Assembly (NCBI GenBank): GCA_963556195.1
Contig: OY744537.1
Location: 22,355,876 to 22,419,875, forward strand
DNA: 64,000 bases
Origin: Sepiola atlantica
Taxonomy: Eukaryota > Mollusca > Cephalopoda > Sepiida > Sepiolidae
Direction: 5' to 3'
Part shown: positions 11,447 to 23,079 of the stretch, one piece after another
How positions within the stretch are numbered: the first letter of the stretch is position 1
Layout: every line of letters begins with the position of its first letter
Translations under genes and position numbers: made by a program
The notes under the pieces: generated by a model
What the model saw: only the letters and a program-made list of their open reading frames with translations
What the model was told of the DNA's origin: nothing
Database searches by the model: none

Positions 11447-11935
11447 ACTGAATTCACAACCACTGAATTCACAACCACTGAATTCACAACAACTGAATTC
11501 ACAACCACTGAATTCACAACCACTGAATTCACGACAACTGAATTCACAACCACTGAATTCACAACCACTGAATTCACAACAACTGAATTTACAACCACTG
11601 AATTCACAACCATTGAATTCACAACCACTGAATTCACAACCACTGAATTCACAACAACTGAATTTACAACCACTGAATTCACAACCATTGAATTCACAAC
11701 CACTGAATTCACAACCACTGAATTCACAACCATTGAATTCACAACCATTGAATTCACAACCACTGAATTCACAACAACTGAATTTACAACCACTGAATTC
11801 ACAACCATTGAATTCACAACCACTGAATTCACAACCACTGAATTCACAACAACTGAATTCACAACCACTGAATTCACAACCACTGAATTCACAACAACTG
11901 AATTCACAACCACTGGATTCACAACCACTGAATGC
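11447..11935. repeat. 15-bp minisatellite, about 32 copies, one EcoRI site per unit
   Basis: The unit is CACTGAATTCACAAC, with variants CATTGAATTC, AACTGAATTC and AACTGAATTT. Because 15 is a multiple of three, several frames stay open on both strands (for example a TTEFT repeat). There are no stops for this reason, not because of selection. Identical 60-bp blocks at 11641-11700 and 11761-11820 show higher-order duplication. Confidence 0.97.
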
Positions 11936-12417
11936 GCACCAGTAAGACGGACAACCAATTACCTTGGGCTGCCACGCTTGCCGCTGAACCCCTAATCCCC
12001 TCGTTTCGAGGAGGACCTTTAGCAACAGCTCTGTCTCTGTAAGAAATTACAGACAGACAGAGACAGAGGTTCTAAAAATATGTTCTAACACACATTTACG
12101 AGCTTAAAAGAACACTTTTAAAGCTTTCTTCGGTCAAACATGCTTTGTTAGTTAATAAAGGTTACATGCTTTACAAAATAGAATTAAAATTCGTGTCGCA
12201 CATAATTAAGTTTCGTTACGGTGCGAAATTCGACTATAACTTCTAAGTCTTTAAAATGACGATTATACTAATCTATACTGAAGGCCTTCTTGGACGAGTA
12301 AAATATTTGAGAGTCGGAAAGCTCTGCTGTTAGATTTTAGTAACCAATCGATATCGTAATAAATAGTGTTTTTAATTTTAGGTAAACACACACAGAAACA
12401 CACACACACGCATATAT
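11936..12417. other. No recognisable gene
   Basis: AT-rich. It includes a small CTGTCTCTGT / ACAGACAGACAGAGACAG inverted simple-repeat patch at 12030-12068 and a short CA run at 12387-12410. Confidence 0.5.
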
Positions 12418-12597
12418 CAGGACCGGCGACACAGTTATAAAAGTTAGGGGGGGGCTCTCCTAAAAAGTGTGGGGGGGGAGGCCCGGTTAAACACATGCAT
12501 ATATAACTTCATTATTGATGACCGTAAAGTGGGGGGGGGGGCAAGTCAAAAAGTGAGGGGGCTGTACCCCCCCCCCCCGGTGCCGCCGTCCATATGC
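12418..12597 (+). mobile_element. MITE copy 3
   Basis: Same family as 4626-4800. It starts CAGGACCGGCGACACAG, shares TAAAAAGTG, GTTAAACACATGCATAT and ATTGATGACCGTAAAGTG with G runs, and ends GGTGCCGCCGTCCAT. Its target duplication is obscured by flanking ATAT sequence. Confidence 0.75.
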
Positions 12598-13764
12598 GAC
12601 AGTATGGTATACAGATGACTAAAAAAATCTTATTTAAAAATGATTTATTTTATTAATTCCATATGACACTTCGGTATATTATATACGTGCTTCAGATATG
12701 CAAAGGAGAAAAATGTTTGCACCACTGAGATAACTAATCAACAGGAGAAAGAAAAAGAAAGAGAAAAGAAAGAACAAAAAATAGAAGAGGCGAAGAGGAA
12801 GGGTTAAATGAGAGAGAGAGAGAAGAGAGAGAGATGGGTGGGTGGGTAGGGTGGGTCGAGCGTAATAAGCAGCTTTGATGCTATGCAATTAAATCTACCG
12901 AAATTATTTTCAATATGTCTCACTTTACTTACCTCCCACTACAGTTAAATCGCTTTAAGGTTGTTGGGACTGAATTTTTTAGATCTTATCATCCCGACGA
13001 CATAACATAAAATGACAACACGTAGGTGCAAACAAAACGCCTATGCCACAAGTAGCCAATGAGCGTGTTAAGCGCGAAAAGAAAACTATTCCAGAACCTT
13101 CTATGTGAACGTACACACTTTTCTAACCTTTCTAGCATGTTAGCATAGAACACTCCTACACCGCAGTCACCCGAAACCCAGCGTAGTTCGCATCACTCCT
13201 TACGAGATGCGTACTAAAATTACAAAGTTTGCAGAATAGTTTTTGAATTGCTACTAAAGTTAACGCCTATTTTCATTAAAAACATTTTGTTTAAAACACG
13301 TGATTCAAATTATAAAAAATCTTTTAGCAAAAAAAAATGGAGAGATGCCTTCAGGCCCCAGCCCCTTTATAGTGCCATAGATGAGCGTGGCGGAAGTTAT
13401 GAACCAGCCCCTGAATCCTGTGGTGGAAATAGCCTTGGCTTACCTTATTACCGCCATAAAATGGCTCGTTTCTACCTGACGTGCAGAAACTGGATTTGAG
13501 AAAGAACAAGTGCACACTGGAACAAGAGTATTTATGCGTATCAACCACGTGTGATTGGCTTGCTTTGTCATCCATAAAGGACGAACATAATAGAAGTTTT
13601 CAAATGTGTTTTGCCACTGGATCATTGGGTGATACTGATCATTATTGAAAACGGTGTTATTGGAGAAAAGTATACTACGTAACAAAGTTCTGGTGTCGAG
13701 CACAATGGGCCGAGTGGTTCAAAGAACAAAGTTGTTTATCTAGATATTCTCTAATGTAAGAAAG
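12598..13764. other. No recognisable gene
   Basis: Contains a purine-rich tract at 12741-12850 (AAAGAAAGAGAAAAG, AGAGAGAGAG, GGGTGGGTGGG). The rest is unremarkable. Confidence 0.5.
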
Positions 13765-13822
13765 TGATTACATTCTGTTGCCACGTAGCATTAAAATGCT
13801 ACGTGGCAACAGAATGTAATCA
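13765..13822. repeat. Perfect inverted repeat: 28-bp arms, 2-nt spacer
   Basis: Bases 13765-13792 (starting TGATTACATTCTGTTG) are exactly the reverse complement of 13795-13822, with only AA between them. There is no mismatch. It would form a cruciform in DNA or a blunt hairpin in RNA. Confidence 0.95.
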
Positions 13823-14100
13823 TCGGTAACTGCGCCTACGCATCGTTTTGCAGTTTATTTTTATAATCACTTTTTTAAGGAAAATTTATTAATATTTATG
13901 CATTTTTTTTCTACAATTACAGTTTTCTTGCAATTTTTTGTGACGTAAATCCAACAACTGTGACGGGTACGCCAACTGAACTTTTCTTTTCTTCGTGCAA
14001 GTAATATTGGACAGTAGCCAGCAATATTACCAATTCCACAAACCAAGGAATACCTTAGTCTGCAGAGTAATCCTATTCACCTTACCAACGTTCTGAGTGT

Positions 14101-15000
<900 letters not shown>

Positions 15001-15010
15001 CATGGGACGG

Positions 15011-15012
15011 GG

Positions 15013-15065
<53 letters not shown>

Positions 15066-15118
15066 ATAATAATAATAATCATAATAACAATAACAATAAT
15101 AATAATAATAATAATTAA
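15011..15118. repeat. (TAC)n then (TAA)n microsatellite
   Basis: About 18 TAC units followed by TAA-type repeats. A similar compound repeat lies at 15535-15612. Confidence 0.95.
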
Positions 15119-15149
15119 TGATAATTAATAATAACTTCTGATTGAAGTT

Positions 15150-15405
15150 ATTTATTTACCTCCCACAAGATAAGATGTGACACAAGGTCGTGAAAGTGGG
15201 ATTAGATAAGCCAGCGCTCGAGAGGTGAGCACTCTGGCCATTTAAAAATAGCCTGGGCAGCCTCAGGCAGTAAGCAATAAACTTACTCCTCCCAAAGAGG
15301 GGAGGCAAAGCCTGGGAGGGTGCACCTCCTAGAACTGCACAGGACCAGCAACCCCCAATAGACCGGCGTAAACCCAGACCCAAAGGCCCGGACGATACCG
15401 GTTTA
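15150..15405 (-). mobile_element. SINE, headless relative of the U2-headed family
   Basis: The minus strand matches the body of the U2-headed SINEs: TTTACGCCGGTCTAT, CCTGTGCAGTTCTAGGAGGT, CTCCCAGGC, GGAGGAGTAAGTTTATTGCT, GCTGCCCAGGC. It also has the GTGCTCACCTCTCG segment found at 40280-40310, and a tail CTTGTGTCACATCTTATCTT then GTGGGAGG. The U2 head is absent and the 3' tail is a different, shorter version, so it represents another subfamily. Confidence 0.8.
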
Positions 15406-15534
15406 TTAGGCGGGGTAAAAACGCCATGGCTAAATTACTTTCTGATAGAATTCCACTAAATTTTACATCAAACACTCTTGAGATAACGATTATGTATTAG
15501 GAGGGTAACATTTATAACACAACTATTGTTAGTG

Positions 15535-15538
15535 CTGT

Positions 15539-15612
<74 letters not shown>
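15535..15612. repeat. (TAC)n then (TAA)n microsatellite
   Basis: Same compound repeat type as 15011-15118, likewise with TAC before TAA. Confidence 0.95.
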
Positions 15613-15967
15613 GGAATAGGAATACACACTTATCAATTCAAACCTCTTGGGAAAAAGTGTACCAACTTTGATATAAAGAGCCCTTTGGGTGCGAGATCTA
15701 ATACAATTAGGAATACTGATAATAACGCTAAACAAACCTGCAACAATCCTCTACATAAGTTAGATCAAAGGCCGTCCCAAAAAGGGTGTTCGGAGTTGGG
15801 ATAGTTTGTATAAATAAAAAATATTTATATATTTATCGAAAGTAAATATAACACAAGGTCGAGTCTAATAAGGAAACCCAGCACATGTACGGTAACAGTT
15901 GTCAGTGGTTTTCAAAACGTAGGAAAATCAAAATAATTTCTTATCTGAATATGTCTTGTGATGATGC
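15613..15967. other. No recognisable feature
   Basis: No coding or repeat signal that I can support. Confidence 0.45.
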
Positions 15968-16223
15968 GAGGATGTGGCGTGGTGTAGTGGTGTAGTGGTG
16001 TAGTGGTGTAGTGTTGTAGTGTTGTAGTGGTGTAGTGTTGTAGTGGTGTAGTGGTGTAGTGGTGTAGTGGTGTAGTATTGTAGTGGTGTAGTGTTGTAGT
16101 GTTGTAGTGGTGTAGTGTTGTAGTGGTGTAGTGGTGTAGTGGTGTAGTGGTGTAGTGGTGTAGTATTGTAGTGGTGTAGTGGTGTAGTGGTTACGGGCAC
16201 GGACAGTGGGCTTGGCGTACTGA

Positions 16224-16224
<1 letters not shown>
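15968..16224 (+). mobile_element. tRNA-type SINE head expanded into an 8-bp tandem array
   Basis: GTGGCGTGGTGTAGTGG at the left edge and TAGTGGTTACGGGCACGGAC at the right edge resemble the A-box and D-arm region of a tRNA-derived SINE. Between them (15979-16190) lie about 26 units of TAGTGGTG, with TAGTGTTG and TAGTATTG variants. The head is then cut off by a TA microsatellite. The array most simply arose by slippage of the A-box segment. The tRNA resemblance is my reading, not a search result. Confidence 0.6.

Positions 16225-16297
<73 letters not shown>
16225..16297. repeat. (TA)n microsatellite
   Basis: About 36 TA units following the SINE head. Confidence 0.97.
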
Positions 16298-16299
<2 letters not shown>

Positions 16300-16407
16300 T
16301 CCCTCCAGCTATGGATTAAGATGTAGACTAGACTAGACTCTCAAGCCTTGGTTGTGCAACTAGTTTAGGAGAAGGGGAAAAAAACTACGCAATAACACCA
16401 GTCTTTC

Positions 16408-16600
16408 ACTGCTTATCCCGGGATTGTTTGCAGTCGTTCTGAACTTCTCCTTGCTGCTGGACTCAAGTAATGCCGGTTCAAGAGAGGTTCCATTGGAAAT
16501 TGCGAAAACCTCTCTTCACTATAGATTCCTTGTGCAGGCACCCGTACAGGGGGTATCCTTTGTTTATCGAGACTGAACGAGGGTATGAAACAAAACAGCA
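16408..16600 (+). mobile_element. SINE body fragment, same family as 22721-22905
   Basis: It shares with the 22.7-kb copy, in order: TTGTTT.CAGT, GAACTTCTCCTTGC, a purine-rich middle, ATAGATTCC, GCAGG.ACCC, TACAG.GGG.ATCCTTT and TCGAGACTGAA. The 5S head seen in the other copy is missing, so it is a 5'-truncated copy. Confidence 0.6.
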
Positions 16601-17825
16601 AAAAATGCTAACAAAACAATATTTTAAGGTGCCGCAGAAGATCCTTTCATACTTTAATTATACCTAAAGAAATGTTTTTGTACTGTTTCATGTTTGGTGC
16701 GTCTACTAATGAATAAACATGGGGCAATATGTAACGATGTAACGATGTCCCTTCTATATATCATATTATTGTTACTAAGTAATTGTTCACGAAAGTTTAT
16801 CCCGGCATTTCACAATAGTTCTTAAGCCTTTAAACTGAACACCATCAAACTCATAATATTGTCAAAATGTTTGTTTTTTACATATATATATATATAACTT
16901 TCCCGTATTTTCTCGACGGTTTTAGGCACTTTTCAAATTAGGACCCCGGAAACTGTTCACGCAATTTGCTCGTACACGTTATACAAAAAGTTACCTTACA
17001 ATTTTCCTCGTCTACTTCTTCGCTGGTCGGTTGTGCCGTGGGTTTATCATACATCTCTATCCGGCAGTGATCGCTCAATGTGGTGTATCTGTTTTGAGGA
17101 TAAACCTCGTCTACATGCAAATGGAATGAACTCGGAAATCGGATCTTTAGAGAGTCACGCAAAATGCTTTTATTCCTCATATCGTGTCTGGAAGCGGGTT
17201 CACATGTTTCTTTTTCCCATTCACACTCGTCTTGTCGCTATTTCTAATCACTCTAGCTCAATCAATCTAGCTGGATGATGACGAACGCAGGTCGGGACAC
17301 CTATTCGGGTCTCATTCGGGACCTAGGCACACACTTCAGCCTATCTTTTCAAACGTCCGCCCGCTTCAGCGTTCCATCGCAGACTCTCAGTCACATACAT
17401 CCCCCCTCGCCTCGGCTTCCATAGCGAACTCATCTTTAGGTAACAGACATAATTGCCTGTCCGGTTGGCACCAGCTTCCACAAGCGACTGATCTAAAAAC
17501 TTGCGTCTCGACCAAAAAACAAGTGACGTCAGTCCCCTTGTCTCGTGTCAACCACTCACACAACTGCCTCAATATTGCTTTATGTTTGACTTTTCAACCC
17601 GAGCCCTTTCATGTCGGCCCATCACTGTCGAGCATGTTTATAATTTTGAGCATGAATCACCCAACAAAACACCGGGTCACACCAACCTGCACTTAATTCG
17701 CGGATTCCACCTAGGTCACAATTCATACTAGCTAACTTAAGCGTTCTTCAAATTATAGGGTCCCTTCATTATCCAACAAATACACACAAAAAGGAAGAAT
17801 GCTTAATAACAGATGCAACAACTCA
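16601..17825. other. No recognisable gene
   Basis: The best open frames are 60-80 codons with no recognisable motif. No repeat seen. Confidence 0.45.
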
Positions 17826-17834
17826 TATCAAATA

Positions 17835-18939
17835 CGAATAGGCTATATTGCCGGTCCCGGCAAAATAACGATTCCTGCGTTATTTTGCCGTGACCGGCAA
17901 TATAACGATTCCTGCGTTATTTTGCCGGTTCATGTATATTTAACTAAATTGTTAAACATACAGTGACGCCCGGCACAATAATGAGTCTTACGTTATTTTT
18001 GCCAGCTCGTGTTTATTTAACTATAAATTACTTTTTTTATTATTATTTAAATTATTTTTTTGTATTATTTAAAACTTTATCAAACGAAATTTTATTTATA
18101 ATTTCAAACTTTGCCTGATTGTTTCTTTTTGGGTTTTTTTTATTTAAAACTTTGCCTGATTGATTTTTTTTGTTTGTTTTTAATTAATCTTTGCCTGATT
18201 GATTTTTTGTATAATTTAAAACTTTATTAAGTGACAATATATTTTAAAATAACGATAAAATTAATTTTTACTTCCGGTTGATTCGATCAGGAGTGAACTC
18301 TTCAAAATTACGACTTATTTTATGATTTCATTGAAAGAACATTTTAAAATAGAAACTGTTTAAATCCAGTGATTTTCTGTATATTTTAACATTATCGAAG
18401 TTAAAAAAAATCATTTATCAAAATAAATAATAAAATAAACAAATAAACTTATACAGGTAGGTAGAATAATAATTTATGTTGCCTTTGGTAACATTTATTT
18501 GTTGCTTATTTTTTTCTTTATATATAACTTATATATAACTTAAGGAAAATTTCAATTACTTAAATCGAGAGCAGACTTAGTAATGTTGGGAAAATTCATC
18601 AACATTAATTCTATTATGAAAAGTAAGCAGATATTTCTTTAACCGACACAATAGGGCAGGTCGATTTTTTTTTTATTTCTTTAACCGACACAACTGATGA
18701 TGAAAACAAATTGTTTTTAAATATTTGCCCTTATTTATTTAATTACCTTTTCTTTCGCAAGGCCATAACAATTAGGTTTAAAAAAAAAATGAACCGGCAT
18801 AATAACGATCCCTTTACATTAGTAAATAATTATTGTGCCGGGCGTCACTGTATGTTTAACAATTTAGTTAAATATACATGAACCGGCAAAATAACGCAGG
18901 AATCGTTATTTTGCCGGGACCGGCAATATAGCCTCTTCC
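17835..18939. mobile_element. 1.1-kb foldback DNA element, long TIRs and 9-bp TSD
   Basis: The left arm (17835-about 18000) is the reverse complement of the right arm (about 18790-18939). Both carry AGGCTATATTGCCGGTCCCG, CAAAATAACGATTCCTGCG, CCGGTTCATGTATATTTAAC and ACAGTGACGCCCGGCACAAT. The target duplication TATCAAATA is perfect at 17826-17834 and 18940-18948. The left arm contains a 45-bp internal duplication of the GCCGG/ATAACGATTCCTGCGTT segment. The interior is AT-rich and non-coding. A 9-bp duplication with long TIRs is typical of Mutator-like (MULE) non-autonomous elements; that class assignment is inference. Confidence 0.8.
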
Positions 18940-18959
18940 TATCAAATAATTACAAAGCG

Positions 18960-19104
18960 TAAAGCATATGAATGGCAAAGCATATGAATGACAAAGCATA
19001 TGAATGGCAAAACATATGAATGACAAAGCATATGAATGACAAAACATATGAATGGCAAAGCATATGAATGACAAAGCATATGAATGACAAAGCATATGAA
19101 TGAT
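18960..19104. repeat. 16-bp minisatellite, 9 copies
   Basis: The unit is AAAGCATATGAATGRC, with AAAACATATG variants. It starts 12 bp beyond the target duplication of the neighbouring element. Confidence 0.95.
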
Positions 19105-20769
19105 AACATTCTTGAGTGTGTGAATATATACGCTAGAAAGTTCTTGTATACAGCTGTATGTGGTAATCAGTATGAATGAAATGTTAAAGTAGAATAAATG
19201 ATTTTACTGTCTAAGTGACTCTATAGTATATGGCGTGACACACGGTGATTTTTGCGTTATAAGGTTCGATGTGCAGGCCAACACCTCGTATGTAAGGAGT
19301 GTGTGTGTGTAGCGACATCATGAACGATGTGGCGTTGTATCTAGGGGCAAGAAATATTATCGTCAGCTGACTCCAGGTTCAATTTTTACTTCTTGGTCGA
19401 ACGAAAGTGAATCAGAAACGAGAGCTTGTGGACTTAGCGAGAATCGTTCTGATAATCTGGACAGCATATAATTTGTGTTATTACATTTTAAAGCTAGACC
19501 GAAAGCAATGCGTGGAGCCATGTGCGCACAAACGAATTTTCATCATTTTGGATAATGGCCCTATGGGAATGGACGTATCTGTTGGAAATCGTTGGTTTGA
19601 CTTGCGCGAATTAGTGCGGGTGGATCCGTGCAGTCGAGTGCAGAATAGGGTCTGTTCTCACAGTCGGAGCTCACAGACGTGACAGGGTCACCGCGTGACG
19701 AGACCTCAGATCAAGGGTCAATGCGCACCTGCGATAGAGGCTCTGTGACGTCACGGGCTTTTGCGTGGGAAGCAGAGGGATCTGTGACGTCACTCGTTCT
19801 TCATGAGAAGCGAGTTTGAGCAGTCTGGGTTTTGGAGGCGAATCTATCAGACGTGATTTAGGATGTAGTCTGCAATTTGATTAAGGGAATGAATTCCCTA
19901 AGAAAATACAGGCGAAAGATCTCTTTCCCCCCTCCACGAATGGTTAAGGAAATAATTGATAAGTAATTACGAAAGCAGTAATTTGCTCTCTCTCTCTCTC
20001 TCCCTCTCTCTCTCTCTCTCTCGACGTTAGTGAATATCTCCCAGCTGACGGATAACTAATGCTTAAAATAAAACAGAAATTAAATTTAAAAGAGTGTTTG
20101 TCTTCCGACCCGATCATGGAGCTTTTGTGTTGCAGCGGCGTGGTTCACGACAGAAAGAGAGAAGAAAGAATTCAACCACTAGACGACATCGAGACGACGC
20201 ACCCTCTACGCGGCAAGGGAGAAATTTAAAGGTATGCAAACTATATGATTTATGGTGTTAAAATGACGAGTGATAAAACGAGAACTGCCACGGCCGTTCC
20301 GGGACGAGTGTACACACGAGTACTGCTGCGGCCCAAGCAGAGGGGGGGGAGGGCTATGCACCAATCAGATGACTTTTAGTGTTGGAAACCTTTAATCAAT
20401 TAACGAAAACCGTCAATTTGAATGCCCAATTCTGTTATCGTGCGTTGTTTACGCACCGCTCTTCTAATAATTTCGTTTTTTTGTTTAAGAAAAAGTACTT
20501 GCAGGCTCAAAGTGGGTACCCACGCGTGCAGTTTTGTATAATAGTCGATGTCACTTTCTCTGACTGTTTGGTTATTTCTTTAACTGTCTGCATTGTTTTC
20601 GAACACAAGCTGCGACGTGCATCAGACGGATGTCAATGACTACTTGCTTCTAATTAAAGAATTTCGTTCCCTGTTTTTACTCGCCCTCTACAACTTCCTT
20701 TGCGCTCACATCGCCAATGTTAATTGTATTTTTGTTTATCCACAGCGTTTCCATTCATTTTGTTGTCGT
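19105..20769. other. No recognisable gene
   Basis: Contains a TC run at 19987-20022. A 91-codon open frame at 19407-19682 (+) has no recognised motif, and I do not call it a gene. TGTGACGTCAC occurs at 19745 and 19780. Confidence 0.45.
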
Positions 20770-20782
20770 TACTCTGGACTCT

Positions 20783-21114
20783 TTTGGCTAAGATCAAAGT
20801 GTATTATCTGTTCCGATGGATACTGCACCCCATAGACTGGTATTGTCTTGGCCTTCGGGGCTTGATTTACGCCGGTCTATGGGTCTGTCCTGTGCAATTG
20901 TAGGAGGTCCACCCTCCCAGGCTTCGCCTTCCCTCTTTGGGGAGGAGTAAGTTTATTGCTTACTGCCTGAGGCGCCCCTATCGGGGAATGCCGACGGGGC
21001 TGCCCAGGCAATTTTTAAACCCCACTTTCCCGACCCGACCTTGGGTCATATCTTACTTGTGGGAGTAAGATAAAAACTAGCCTTGTGCCTAACTCCTGGA
21101 GAGGAGTAAATCAA
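20783..21114 (+). mobile_element. U2 snRNA-headed SINE, copy 1
   Basis: It begins TTTGGCTAAGATCAAAGTGT, then TATCTGTTC, which matches the 5' region of U2 snRNA. A non-U2 body follows: CATAGACTGGTATTGTCTTGG, TTTACGCCGGTCTATGGG, GGAGGTCCACCCTCCCAGGC, GGAGGAGTAAGTTTATTGCT. The tail is CTGGAGAGGAGTAAATCAA. Near-perfect target duplications flank it: TACTCTGGACTCT at 20770-20782 and TACTCTGGGCTCT at 21115-21127. That defines both ends and implies retrotransposition. It lacks the 45-bp GTGCTCACCTCTCG segment present in the 40-kb copy. Confidence 0.88.
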
Positions 21115-21334
21115 TACTCTGGGCTCTCGATCTTAAAAGAAACAAGAAATATACTCATCTTAGGCAGCATCATTTCTTTAAAATGGTTTTCACATAAATT
21201 CACCCATTCAGTCAAATGTCCGTCGGTGAAATATCGGTCGACCAAATATCCGTTGATGAAATATCTGTCGATCAATTGTCCGTAAGCCATTCACCCGGAA
21301 GCTGTTTTCACAATATTGCTTCGTCAATATACAA

Positions 21335-21890
21335 GGTGTTTAGAAAATTGATGGCATAACTTTAGGATTATGTTCTATACGTGTAAATGAGCCTATTTGT
21401 TTGGAGGGTTGCTTTTGTAATTGCACTCTATTACTAGTCTAATTTACTTGTGTGATCCATTTCTTCCTCTACGTGATCTTTTATTTGTGCTGATCATATT
21501 TACTCACCTGTATTTGGTTTGTTGCATTATATTACATTAAATAAAAAAGGGCCAACATTTACAGGGTGCCGACCGGGATCCTCATGTTGCCGATCATGAC
21601 GCCTCGATCTTTCTTTCTTCTGAGTCTCACGGCTTTTATGTTTGCTATGTATACTTTTTTTCATGGTTTTGTTGATGTATGTGGCAACACCTTGTAAAAT
21701 AAACCTTTGACACTGTCACAAGTATAGTGTTCATTTATCCGATATGTAAACAAAACAATACACTAATACACCCATTAGAATAACGAATGTTGATCATTAT
21801 TTGTTTCAATGACCTATAACTAAGAAACCAAACGTTACCAGACATATATAGAACATAATCCGAAGTTATGCCATCGATTTTGCAAGTAAC
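21335..21890. repeat. Imperfect inverted repeat pair, about 45-bp arms
   Basis: GATGGCATAACTTTAGGATTATGTTCTATA (shown here in part, from about 21342) is matched in inverted orientation at about 21840-21875 with roughly 85% identity by eye. The interior lacks a recognised ORF. It may be a decayed DNA-transposon derivative. Confidence 0.45.
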
Positions 21891-22603
21891 ATGTATAGTT
21901 CTTCCAACGAATGCAGCAGGCGTACCCGAAAACAATGTACGCAATACTGCAGTTTAAAACATGTCATAAATAACGCATAAGTAGTAATAGTACTTCTAGG
22001 ATAATTTCTACTCCACCCCGATAACACACTTGGCATCACAAGGGTTCTTTCTGATAAATTTGGTGCAATTCTGTCGAGTAGTTTTGAAGCCTATAAGTGA
22101 GCAACACGTAGAGAGGAAATGTTTAACTTTAATATAGATTGTATGGATAATATTATCTAAACATTTTTAACGTGAATTCTTTTTTTTATTATAAAGAGAA
22201 AAAAACGTGTCGATTAAAACCATCCAATTTCTTTGGACGGTGAAAGTAAACGGTGCCATGTTTGGCCTTTGTTTAAACCGAAAATAATTTCATTGTCTTA
22301 TTTTCCTATTGTCTTCGTCGAGTTTTCTTTCTAATTTCTTTGTTTCAAAATGGCCGTTTCTCTTTTTAGTCATGTAAAGAAAAAAGCCAGCAATCTTTTG
22401 TTTCTTTGTTCTGATTTAGACTTGGCCGATGTTGAATCATGGTGGTTATTATCATTTTCTTTTTGTTTTTGTTTAATCTATCGGCCGGAGCGTTAAATCG
22501 TTCGCTTTAATTTATTTAGAAAGCGGAAAAATACGGAATATCACACAGTCGAAAAAAAAAAGCGATGATGAAAAACAGTTTAGTAATTCTTCTTTTCTGA
22601 AAC
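21891..22603. other. No recognisable gene
   Basis: AT-rich, with A and T runs. No supported feature. Confidence 0.45.
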
Positions 22604-22905
22604 ACATAGTCCATGATCACGTTGACACACCGGTTCCCGTTAGATCACCGAAATTAAGTGGCGTTGAACCTGTCTAATACAAAATGGGTGACTGTTTGAG
22701 AATATCAGGTGTCGTATGTGGGAGGGCTCTCTGCTTACCTTGGCATTGTTTTCAGTTGTCCTGGACTTCTCCTTGCCATTAGGTGTGGTTGGGATTGCGC
22801 AATCCTTGCTTCAAAATAGACTCCCCACGCAGGAACCCTTACAGAGGGAATCCTTTTTGCTCGAGACTGAAGGGAGACCTGATGATTTGAGAAAAGAATA
22901 AAACT
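22604..22905 (+). mobile_element. 5S rRNA-headed SINE
   Basis: Bases 22604-22720 follow 5S rRNA end to end: CATAGTCCATGATCACGTTG, CACACCGGTTCCCGTTAG, ATCACCGAAATTAAGTGGCG, TTGAACC, AATGGGTGACTG, TTTGAGAATATCAGGTG, TCGTATG. About 20% of positions differ from an animal 5S by eye, so it is not a functional 5S gene. A SINE body shared with 16408-16600 follows (CTTCTCCTTGC, AGACTCCCCACGCAGGAACC, CTCGAGACTGAAGG). The 5S internal control region at 22650-22690 would have supplied an RNA polymerase III promoter. Confidence 0.75.
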
Positions 22906-23079
22906 TACACTCGTCGCTCTCAACTCTTGCTGCATGAACTATCAGTGGTGCATAGCGACTTTTCGGTGGCTCACAGGACGTTTGGCCAGTTGTCATACCA
23001 GCTGAAGTTTGCTTTGGCAACATTCTGATATCTAGGGGCTGACTTGAACTACCTATGCCCTTATTTATCGGAATTAGGT

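Noticed and set aside
11381..12025. Cys-rich, TTEFT-rich and LNSQP-rich ORFs on both strands
   Set aside because: Generated by a 15-bp tandem repeat, which keeps any stop-free frame open; variants show no codon-aware pattern.
13708..13726. A-box-like TGGGCCGAGTGGTTCAAAG, possible tRNA or SINE
   Set aside because: No B box at the right distance and no tRNA fold.
19407..19682. 91-codon ORF as a small host gene
   Set aside because: No recognisable motif, no support from context; length is expected by chance in this composition.
20783..20830. Functional U2 snRNA gene
   Set aside because: Only the first part of U2 is present; the branch-site region and the rest of U2 are absent and the family body follows.
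22604..22720. Functional 5S rRNA gene
   Set aside because: Too many substitutions in conserved positions, no terminal T run immediately after, and a SINE body continues directly.
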